Positions 1 through 5,539 of a stretch of 6,550 bases of DNA are shown here, in pieces. The notes below the pieces were generated by a model. That model saw nothing but the letters and a program-made list of their open reading frames with translations. It did not search any database and was not told the DNA's origin. Where the stretch lies: contig SYAA01000132.1 of NCBI GenBank assembly GCA_005789055.1, positions 1-6,550 of the forward strand. Reading direction: 5' to 3'. Numbering within the stretch: position 1 is the first letter of the stretch; each line of letters starts with the position of its first letter. The translations under genes were made by a program, and so were the position numbers. This DNA comes from Actinomycetota bacterium (GTDB lineage Bacteria; Actinomycetota; Actinomycetes; Mycobacteriales; Mycobacteriaceae).

Positions 1-2
1 AG

Positions 3-956
3 GAGAAGTACGGCGCCACCGTTGCGGTCTCAACCTTCAACGACACCGACGAGGCGATCACCAAGATCCGGGCCGGCAGCGTCGACTATGACGTCTTCTT
101 CCCGAGCTATGACCAGATCGGCAAGCTGGTGAATGGCTCGTTGCTGCGGCCGCTGAACCACAGCTACATCACCAACATCAACAACGTCTGGCCGGTGTTC
201 ACCAACCCGTTTTATGACCAGCAGTGGCGGTACACCACGCCCTACACCGTCTACACCACGGGCATCGGCTGGAACAACACCGAGGTGCCCGCCGATATCG
301 GTGCACTGGAAAATCCCTATGCGGCGTTGTGGGATCCGACTTACAAGAACAAGACAGCGGTGATCGACGACTGGCACACCGCGATGTCGATGGTTCTGCT
401 CAAGGAGGGCATTACCGATGTCAACACGAATTCGGCTGCCGATCTGAAGATCGTCGGCGAGCAGTTGACCGCGTTGGTAGCGGCCACCTCGCCGAAAGTC
501 ACCATCACGATGTACACCGATGTGCCCACCGGTCAGATCGGCCTGGCGCAAATGTGGTCGGGAGACATCATCAATGCGCAGAACTATTTGCCCGAGGGCG
601 GCTCGGCCGAAGTTCTGCGCTATTGGTTCCCGGCCGACGGAAAGGGGTTGGTGGACAACGATCTCATGGTGGTTTTGCGGGGTGGAAAGAACCCCGTGCT
701 GTCACATCTGTTCATCAACCACATGCTCGAGACCGAGTCTGCCAAACAGAACTTCAAACAGATCGGTTACCAACCACCTCAGGTGTCGATGAACCCGGAC
801 TCATTGGTGACGGACGGCTTCGTTGCAGAGAACATCAAGTCGGCGATCGTCCGGCCCGAGTACTACGACGTCGGCTACCGGATCCTTGAACTCGATCCCG
901 ACAACGATGCGGCCTGGCACAACGTGTGGCGTGCCTTCAAGGCTGGGGGATCCTGA
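3..956 (+). CDS. PotD-like ABC transporter substrate-binding protein (5' end outside window)
   Basis: This is the C-terminal 317 residues of a periplasmic-type solute-binding protein of the spermidine/putrescine (PotD/PotF) group; the open frame runs off the left edge, so the signal peptide and lipobox are not visible. Seen in order: a beta-strand/loop region with DYDVFFPSYDQIGKL (near 87-131), matching the PotD pattern YDLVVPS...V.K; PYTVYTTGIGWN (near 240-275), matching the PotD PY..G.T.IG.N segment; AALWDPTYKNK (near 322-353), matching the family's WADLWxPxYKG; GLAQMWSGD (near 540-566); and the C-terminal NPVLSHLFINHML...IGYQPPQ block, matching the A..FINF...IGY.TPN region. Such proteins capture the solute outside the membrane and deliver it to the permease pair, here encoded next. 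The aromatic position that precedes the ligand Asp in PotD appears to be Leu here (GKGLVDND, 639-662), so the substrate may not be a classical polyamine. Family call is firm; substrate unknown. Confidence 0.9.
   Translation, partial: EKYGATVAVSTFNDTDEAITKIRAGSVDYDVFFPSYDQIGKLVNGSLLRPLNHSYITNINNVWPVFTNPFYDQQWRYTTPYTVYTTGIGWNNTEVPADIGALENPYAALWDPTYKNKTAVIDDWHTAMSMVLLKEGITDVNTNSAADLKIVGEQLTALVAATSPKVTITMYTDVPTGQIGLAQMWSGDIINAQNYLPEGGSAEVLRYWFPADGKGLVDNDLMVVLRGGKNPVLSHLFINHMLETESAKQNFKQIGYQPPQVSMNPDSLVTDGFVAENIKSAIVRPEYYDVGYRILELDPDNDAAWHNVWRAFKAGGS
946..950 (+). promoter_or_regulatory. Ribosome binding site of the first permease gene
   Basis: The purine run GGGGA lies inside the last codons of the binding-protein gene and ends 11 nt before the GTG at 962. 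It is the reason for preferring GTG 962 over the in-frame GTG at 926, which would add 12 residues and overlap the upstream gene by 31 nt. The match to the anti-Shine-Dalgarno is modest. Confidence 0.5.
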
Positions 957-961
957 CCCCG

Positions 962-1897
962 GTGACGCTGACCGAGGTTGCGGCGCAGGCGAAGCCGCAG
1001 TCGACGCGCACCCGGGGCAGTGTGCTCGGCGCCGCACTGGCCGCGCCAGGGCTGATCTGGCTGCTGCTGTTCTTCCTGGCCCCGCTGTACGTGGTCCTGG
1101 CCATCGTCTTCGGCCGCACCGACCCGATCTTCCGCACCGCGGTCCCGGTATGGAATCCCCTGCAGTGGGATCCCACCCAGTTCAGCTACGTACTCAGTCG
1201 CATTGTCGGGTCGCAGGGAATCTTCGGGCCGGCACTGCTGCGCACCGCGGTGTTCGTCGTGACGGCGGGCCTGCTGTGTTTGTTGATCGCCTTTCCGGTT
1301 GCCTACTACGTCTCCCGGTTATCCGGGAGGTGGAAGGGCCTGCTGCTGGCCCTGCTGATCGCGCCGTTCTGGATCAGCTACATGATGCGGATGCTGGCCT
1401 GGGTCAACCTCCTTCAGGATGACGGGCTGGTGAACCGGTTGTTGAGTATGGGCGGTGTGTTCGACGTTCGAGTGCACTGGTTGACCGGCCAACCGGTGGT
1501 CGTCGTGCTGGGACTGGTGTACGGCTACGTCGCGTACATGATCCTGCCGCTGTATGCCGGGCTGGACCGGCTGCCACAATCCACCCTCGAGGCGGCACGT
1601 GACCTCGGCGCCAGTCGGTTCGCGTCGTTCTGGCGGGTCACTTTGCCGATGTGCCGGCCCGCCATCGTGGCGGCTCTGCTGCTCACCATGCTGCCGATGC
1701 TCGGTGACTACTTCACCTCCGACATGCTGTCGGCCTCGCCGAAGACCGCGATGGTGGGCAACCTGATCAACGACAGCGTGCAGTCACCGGGTCAGACTGG
1801 TCAGGCCGGCGCGTTGGTGATGCTGGTCCTCCTGGTTGCGGTACTGCCGATGTTCTACTACGTGCGGGTCACCACCCGCGGCGATGTGGCCTCATGA
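962..1897 (+). CDS. PotB-like ABC transporter permease
   Basis: Inner-membrane permease of the spermidine/putrescine-type importer, 311 residues from GTG 962, which sits 5 nt after the upstream stop. About six hydrophobic segments are visible, near residues 22-50, 92-118, 126-148, 178-200, 232-250 and 283-301. The cytoplasmic EAA loop that docks on the ATPase is clear: EAARDLGAS at 210-218 followed by RVTLP at 225-229, fitting EAA...G.........LP. PFWISYMMRMLAW (135-147) matches the conserved PFW.S...R..AW segment of PotB proteins, and GDYFTSDMLS (248-257) matches their second conserved block. It should form a heterodimer with the next gene product. The preceding binding-protein gene and the overlapping second permease gene make one transcription unit very likely. 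The substrate cannot be read from the permease. Confidence 0.93.
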   Translation: MTLTEVAAQAKPQSTRTRGSVLGAALAAPGLIWLLLFFLAPLYVVLAIVFGRTDPIFRTAVPVWNPLQWDPTQFSYVLSRIVGSQGIFGPALLRTAVFVVTAGLLCLLIAFPVAYYVSRLSGRWKGLLLALLIAPFWISYMMRMLAWVNLLQDDGLVNRLLSMGGVFDVRVHWLTGQPVVVVLGLVYGYVAYMILPLYAGLDRLPQSTLEAARDLGASRFASFWRVTLPMCRPAIVAALLLTMLPMLGDYFTSDMLSASPKTAMVGNLINDSVQSPGQTGQAGALVMLVLLVAVLPMFYYVRVTTRGDVAS

Positions 1898-2772
1898 GGG
1901 GCCCGGCAGCATGGTGGAACGATCCGTGGCGACCGCCGCGGGTACTCCTCGGAGTCACGCTGGCCTACCTGGTCTGGTCGCTGACTCCAGTGCTGATCGC
2001 GGTCATCTTCTCGTTCAACGATGGAAAATCGCGAACGGTGTGGCAGGGCTTTTCGACGCGCTGGTATTTCGGTGATCCGGTCAAGTCGGTCTGGCACGAT
2101 GCGGCCCTGCACACCGCGCTGCTGCAGACCCTGAAGCTCGGTGTGATCGCCACGGCGATCACCGTGCCACTCGGGGTGATGTTCGCAATCGGCATCGACC
2201 GCTGGCGGGGCCGGTTGCCTTCCGGGGCGAACATGCTGATGCTGGTGTCCTTCGTCCTGCCCGAAGTGCTGCTGGCTGTCGCCCTGCTGTTCGTGGTGAC
2301 CACGCTGCCGTTGCCGGTCGGATTGGGCACCGGAGCGCAGGTGCTCGGCCTGGTGACCTACCAGATCGCCTACCCGGCCGTTCTTGTTCGGACCCGGCTG
2401 GCCACGATCGGTGCCCAGTACGAAGAGGCGGCAACGGATCTCGGCGCCTCACCGCTGGCGGCACTGCGGCGGGTGACGCTGCCAATGCTCTTCCCGGCGA
2501 TATTCGCCAGCGCGATTCTGGTCTTCGCGGATGTGATCGATGACTTCGTGCTGGTGCGATATCTGTCCGGAAGCTCCTCCACCGAACCGGTGTCGGTGAA
2601 GATCTACAACACCGCGCGCGCCGCCCCGACACCGGCGCTCAACGCCCTGGCCACGCTGCTGTTGTTCGCCGCTCTGCTGGCGATCACCGTGGGCTACCTG
2701 ATCTACCGCCGGATGACCCGCGGGGACAACACCGCCGCCGGTGGTATCGCCGCATTCGCCGGCGAGGCGTGA
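1894..2772 (+). CDS. PotC-like ABC transporter permease
   Basis: Second inner-membrane permease, 292 residues. Its ATG overlaps the stop of the first permease as ATGA, a geometry typical of translational coupling and equal subunit production. Hydrophobic segments lie near residues 17-40, 77-101, 112-136, 146-166, 198-218 and 247-270. Family marks are FSFNDG (39-44), which matches the PotC SFN element after the first membrane segment, the EAA loop EAATDLGAS (178-186) with RVTLP (193-197), and FADVIDDFVL (211-220), matching the PotC ..DDFV.. segment. The C-terminus ends in a short alanine/glycine-rich tail (about 278-292) of no recognised function. With the PotB-like partner it forms the transmembrane channel; an ATPase is still needed and is not encoded in this window. 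Confidence 0.93.
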   Translation: MRGPAAWWNDPWRPPRVLLGVTLAYLVWSLTPVLIAVIFSFNDGKSRTVWQGFSTRWYFGDPVKSVWHDAALHTALLQTLKLGVIATAITVPLGVMFAIGIDRWRGRLPSGANMLMLVSFVLPEVLLAVALLFVVTTLPLPVGLGTGAQVLGLVTYQIAYPAVLVRTRLATIGAQYEEAATDLGASPLAALRRVTLPMLFPAIFASAILVFADVIDDFVLVRYLSGSSSTEPVSVKIYNTARAAPTPALNALATLLLFAALLAITVGYLIYRRMTRGDNTAAGGIAAFAGEA

Positions 2773-2784
2773 GCACCGGTGGGG

Positions 2785-2813
2785 TAGACCCCGGCCACCG
2801 CGCGGACTATTCT
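2785..2813 (+). promoter_or_regulatory. Predicted leaderless promoter of the Rieske oxygenase gene
   Basis: A -35-like TAGACC (2785-2790, four of six bases matching TTGACA) is followed after exactly 17 bp by TATTCT (2808-2813), which fits the mycobacterial -10 TAnnnT. Seven bases later comes the ATG at 2821, so transcription would start at or next to the start codon. No Shine-Dalgarno-like sequence lies just before this ATG, which agrees with leaderless initiation, a common mode in mycobacteria. It suggests the oxygenase can be expressed independently of the transporter genes, though read-through across the 48-bp gap is also possible. Confidence 0.6.
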
Positions 2814-2820
2814 TGACTGC

Positions 2821-3972
2821 ATGTTCAAACAGTTCGAACCGGCCCCCGTCCCCGCCGATGGACTCGCTGCTGCACTGGCTCCGTTCGGCTCGTCGCGCAT
2901 GCTGCCCCGCGAGGCCTATGTCGATCCGGCAGTGTTCGAATGGGAACAGCGCAACATCTTCACCGGTTGGCACTGCGTCGGCCACGCCGCCGACCTCGAC
3001 GGTGTCGGTGCGCAGCGTGCGGTGGGTTCGGGCGCGAACGGGATTCTGCTGGTTCGAGGGGACGACGGTGCGGTGCGGGCGTTCGCCAACGTCTGTCGCC
3101 ATCGCGGGCACGAACTGCTGGCCTGTGGTGCGAGCATCAAGCGGCGTGGGGTGGTTTGCCCATATCACGCCTGGTCTTACAAGCTGAACGGGGAGTTGCG
3201 AAATGCCCCGGGATTCGATCGGCTCGACTCCTTCGATCCCGCGGGATTCGGGCTCACCGAATTGCGCCTCGTCGACTGGCATGGCTGGCTCTTCGTGGAC
3301 CCCAGCGGCCAGGACGGCGACTTCGCCGATCACGTCGCCGGATCAGAGGAGATCGTCAGTCCGTATCGGCCGGAGGATCTCACGGTCGTTGCGCGCCACT
3401 CCTACGAGTTGGCGACCAACTGGAAGGTGATCGTCGAGAACTACCAGGAGTGTTACCACTGTCCGTCGATACATCCCGAACTGTCCCGGATCAGCCCGCC
3501 GACCAGCGGCGAGAACATTGAGATGCCGGGCAACTGGATGGGGGGCTGGATGTCGATGATCGACGAGGCCGAGACGATGTCGCTGAGCGGACGCAGCGGC
3601 GGGGTCGCCATCAAGGGGCTCTCCGAGCAGGAACTGCGGTCGGTGATGTACCTGGTCGGTTTCCCAAACCTTCTGGTGAGCCTGCACCCCGACTACATCA
3701 TGACGCACACGATGACGCCCCTGAGCGTCGACCGCACCCACGTCGAATGCGCCTGGGCATTTCCGAGGGAGGCCGCCGAACGGCCCGGCTTCGATCCGTC
3801 CTACGCGGTGGACTTCTGGGATCTGACCAACCGGCAAGATTGGGCGGCGTGCGAATCCGTGCAGCGCGGTCTGAGTTCGCCGCATGCCCAACCCGGACCG
3901 CTTGCGCTCGAGGAAGACGGCGTCTATCAGTTCGTCACCCGGATTGCCCGCGCCTACGCCGGACAACGCTGA
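2821..3972 (+). CDS. Rieske-type aromatic-ring-hydroxylating / quaternary-amine oxygenase, alpha subunit
   Basis: Complete 383-residue oxygenase. The N-terminal Rieske domain (about 45-160) carries C92-R-H94 and C113-P-Y-H116, the four [2Fe-2S] ligands, spaced CxH-X18-CxxH. The C-terminal catalytic domain has NWKVIVENYQECYHC (200-214) followed by H218; H213 and H218 with a C-terminal Asp (probably D340 in NRQDW) would bind the mononuclear iron. E210 stands where classical ring dioxygenases have the bridging Asp. The tail pattern ESVQRGLSS...GPLALEED (345-366) is typical of the GbcA/CntA/stachydrine-demethylase-like group as well as many enzymes annotated only as ring-hydroxylating dioxygenases. 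These enzymes use O2 and electrons from a separate reductase, which is not encoded here. Position after an amine-type transporter favours an N-methylated or quaternary amine substrate, but that is inference. The stop lies 6 bp from the convergent patatin gene's stop. Confidence 0.92.
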   Translation: MFKQFEPAPVPADGLAAALAPFGSSRMLPREAYVDPAVFEWEQRNIFTGWHCVGHAADLDGVGAQRAVGSGANGILLVRGDDGAVRAFANVCRHRGHELLACGASIKRRGVVCPYHAWSYKLNGELRNAPGFDRLDSFDPAGFGLTELRLVDWHGWLFVDPSGQDGDFADHVAGSEEIVSPYRPEDLTVVARHSYELATNWKVIVENYQECYHCPSIHPELSRISPPTSGENIEMPGNWMGGWMSMIDEAETMSLSGRSGGVAIKGLSEQELRSVMYLVGFPNLLVSLHPDYIMTHTMTPLSVDRTHVECAWAFPREAAERPGFDPSYAVDFWDLTNRQDWAACESVQRGLSSPHAQPGPLALEEDGVYQFVTRIARAYAGQR

Positions 3973-3978
3973 CGGCGG

Positions 3979-4959
3979 TCAACGCTGCTGCGCGACGCGG
4001 GAGTCGCGGGCGTCGAGTGCGCGAGCGGTGAGCTCCCGGCCCAGGCCGATCAGCTCGGCCGCGCGATGGAAATCAAGGCTGCGACAGGCCGCGCGCGGGA
4101 CCACGATCAGCAAGTCGGGCGGGTAGGCGGCCAACTGGTGGCGGGCCAACGCGGCCTGGGAGATTTCGATAGTTCGGTTCATCACCGCGAAGCTGCCCAA
4201 CTTCGGCAGTGGGGCGTCGCCGGCACTGTAAGTTTCACCGTCGTAATCCTCAGCGGCAGAGGGTGTTTCGGCGACCGCGCTGAGTCGACCGAGTACTGAG
4301 CGGGCCGTCTGATTTTCCAACAGCGCCGAGGTGCTGCGTAGCAGGCGGTTCAGTCGCTCGCGGGTTGCCGTCGTCTCCGAGCCGGCGGAATCCTCGGCTC
4401 GCAGATCGGTGTCGGTCCCCGACAGGCTCACACCGATGGTGAGATCGGCGTTCACCGATGCGATGGGCGCCATCGGCAGGGGATCGAGGATGCCTCCATC
4501 GGCGAGCAGTCGGCCATCGAGAACGTGCGGCGCGATGATTCCGGGAATTGCGATTGAGGCACGTATCGCGGAATCGACTGCTCCGTGCTGCAGCCACACC
4601 GACTTGCCCGCGATGAGATCGGTCGCCACCGCAGTGAAGGGAATGGGCAGGTTCTCGATGGTGGCCTCGCCCAGCATGTCGCGGACCGCATCGAGAATCT
4701 TCCCGGCGCGCAGGACCCCGGCGGCCGAAATCGACGGGTCAAGGAGGCGCAGCATCGTCCGCTGGGTCAGGGTCTGAGCCCAGGTGGTGAACTCGTCGAG
4801 CGAGCCCGCAGCATGAAGGCCACCGACGAGCGCTCCCATCGATGAGCCCGCGATGCCCACCACGTCATAACCCCGGTCATGCAGTTCGTTAAGGACACCA
4901 ATGTGGGCGTATCCGCGAGCTCCGCCACTGCCGAGCGCGATCGCGACCCGTGTGGCCAT
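3979..4959 (-). CDS. Patatin-like phospholipase / serine hydrolase (RssA and Rv1063c type)
   Basis: Complete 326-residue patatin-domain protein. The glycine-rich oxyanion loop GSGGARGYAHIGV is at residues 10-22, the nucleophile elbow GSSMG at 38-42 with Ser40 (codon 4842-4840), and the catalytic Asp154 in DGG at 154-156 (codon 4500-4498). These give the Ser-Asp dyad of bacterial patatins, which hydrolyse acyl esters of lipids. No signal peptide or membrane segment is seen, so it is probably cytoplasmic or peripheral. The start is secured by TAGAAAGAG placed 7 nt upstream. The region after about residue 175 is variable, with an acidic and Ser/Thr-rich stretch (about 180-250). It lies 47 nt downstream of the lpqV-like gene on the same strand and is likely co-transcribed. 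From memory the M. tuberculosis homologue is Rv1063c, also next to lpqV. The natural substrate is unknown. Confidence 0.92.
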   Translation of the reverse strand: MATRVAIALGSGGARGYAHIGVLNELHDRGYDVVGIAGSSMGALVGGLHAAGSLDEFTTWAQTLTQRTMLRLLDPSISAAGVLRAGKILDAVRDMLGEATIENLPIPFTAVATDLIAGKSVWLQHGAVDSAIRASIAIPGIIAPHVLDGRLLADGGILDPLPMAPIASVNADLTIGVSLSGTDTDLRAEDSAGSETTATRERLNRLLRSTSALLENQTARSVLGRLSAVAETPSAAEDYDGETYSAGDAPLPKLGSFAVMNRTIEISQAALARHQLAAYPPDLLIVVPRAACRSLDFHRAAELIGLGRELTARALDARDSRVAQQR

Positions 4960-4966
4960 GGTGTGA

Positions 4967-4975
4967 CTCTTTCTA
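4967..4975 (-). promoter_or_regulatory. Strong Shine-Dalgarno site of the patatin-like gene
   Basis: Read on the minus strand, TAGAAAGAG matches the sense form of the 16S rRNA 3' end complement (TAGAAAGGAG) with a single missing G and ends 7 nt before the ATG at 4959. It fixes the start codon and shows that this gene is translated from a leadered message, unlike the two predicted leaderless genes in the window. Confidence 0.65.
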
Positions 4976-5006
4976 TCCGTTGGGGGCCCGATCGGCTCGG
5001 GGGCCG

Positions 5007-5429
5007 CTAGCAGCCGCCATCGGCGGCAGCCTGGACCGCAATGATCACCGCGGCCTGCTGGGCTTTACTCAAATCGGACCAGGTCTTCTGGAACGTCGCG
5101 CGCCCGGCTTCCGTGGAGGCCTGAATCTCCTTGAGGTACGGCTCGATCATCGTCTGCGGGTCGCCCCCCCGGGCGTCGATCCACTCCTTGGCTGTCATAC
5201 ACGCTTGCGCGTACTGCTCCTCGGTGGACTGGGCGGGCACGTCGATGCGGGTGGTTACTCCCGCCGGCGAAAGCCCGACCGATTCCGTTCCCGTCGGGGT
5301 ACCGCCTTGATCGGCGCTTGCCGCCGACGACTGCGAGCTGCTATCGGTCGTTGATGAACAGCCGATCAGGACGGTGGCGGCGACGAGCGCGGCTGCGCCC
5401 ACTGCGGCGCGGTGTCGAGTACAGAACAT
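5007..5429 (-). CDS. lpqV: LpqV-like lipoprotein
   Basis: Small exported lipoprotein, 140 residues from the ATG at 5429. The N-terminus has a basic stretch (R5-H6-R7), a hydrophobic core (about 8-22) and a lipobox LIGC with Cys24 as the lipid-modified residue. A Ser/Thr/Gly-rich linker (25-48) follows, then a conserved C-terminal domain with VGLSPAGVTTRIDVPA (51-66), STEEQYAQAC (68-77) and the end AVQAAADGGC (131-140). These phrases match what I remember of M. tuberculosis LpqV (Rv1064c, about 139 residues). Cys77 and Cys140 are the only cysteines in the mature part besides the lipid anchor, so they may form a disulfide outside the membrane. The function of the family is not known. The longer reading from GTG 5468 adds 13 residues ahead of the signal peptide and is less likely. 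The gene lies between an alpha/beta-hydrolase and a patatin on the same strand. Confidence 0.85.
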   Translation of the reverse strand: MFCTRHRAAVGAAALVAATVLIGCSSTTDSSSQSSAASADQGGTPTGTESVGLSPAGVTTRIDVPAQSTEEQYAQACMTAKEWIDARGGDPQTMIEPYLKEIQASTEAGRATFQKTWSDLSKAQQAAVIIAVQAAADGGC

Positions 5430-5436
5430 GGCGACC

Positions 5437-5442
5437 AATCTA
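5437..5442 (-). promoter_or_regulatory. Predicted -10 element of the lpqV-like gene (leaderless)
   Basis: On the minus strand TAGATT fits TAnnnT and lies exactly 7 bases before the ATG at 5429, the same spacing as before the Rieske gene. No good Shine-Dalgarno precedes that ATG, so a leaderless message is plausible. No convincing -35 is seen at 16-18 bp, which is not unusual in mycobacteria. Because the element falls inside the longer reading frame from GTG 5468, it also argues for the shorter protein. Confidence 0.45.
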
Positions 5443-5469
5443 TGCAATCGAGGCGGTGGGTACTTCACA

Positions 5470-5539
5470 GTGCTGCGCGGGTAGTCCTGGTCTGTGCTGC
5501 GCGGGTAGTCCTGGTCAGTGCTACTGCGGGTAGTCCTGG
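5470..5539. repeat. Three-copy tandem repeat of about 24 bp across the hydrolase stop codon
   Basis: Copies lie at 5470-5493, 5494-5517 and 5518-5539. The first two are 24 bp each and differ only at the last base; the third is shorter and diverged, with GTGCTACTGCGGG in place of GTGCTGCGCGGG, but shares the block GCGGGTAGTCCTGG. On the coding (minus) strand the third copy holds the final codons QDYPQ and the TAG stop of the alpha/beta-hydrolase, and the other two lie beyond the stop. The near identity of two copies suggests recent duplication of the gene's 3' end, like a minisatellite. Confidence 0.9.

Noticed and set aside
30..551. Minus-strand frame of 173 codons under the binding-protein gene
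   Set aside because: It is antisense to a well-supported PotD-like gene and its composition (Arg, Gly, Val, Asp) is that of a shadow frame.
926..961. Longer start (GTG 926) for the PotB-like permease
   Set aside because: It would add 12 residues with no family likeness and overlap the binding-protein gene by 31 nt. GTG 962 has a purine-rich site upstream and a normal operon spacing.
2778..2799. Hairpin GGGG-TAGA-CCCC with flanking GGT/ACC as a terminator after the PotC-like gene
   Set aside because: The stem is only four perfect pairs before an asymmetric bulge and no T-run follows. The same bases are better explained as the -35 region of the oxygenase promoter.
2449..3333. Long minus-strand open frame (294 codons) over the end of the PotC-like gene and the oxygenase gene
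   Set aside because: It is antisense to two genes with clear family motifs, crosses their boundary, and its translation is Arg/Gly/His-rich with no recognisable domain, as expected from a high-GC shadow frame.
4981..5006. GC-rich hairpin (CCCGA/TCGGG) between lpqV and the patatin gene
   Set aside because: The five-pair stem has no T-run, and the gap is short with a strong ribosome binding site following. In DNA this GC-rich such stems arise easily, so I do not call a terminator.
5430..5468. Longer start (GTG 5468) for the LpqV-like protein
   Set aside because: It would put 13 extra residues ahead of a normal lipoprotein signal peptide, gives a length above the family's, and contains the predicted -10 element.
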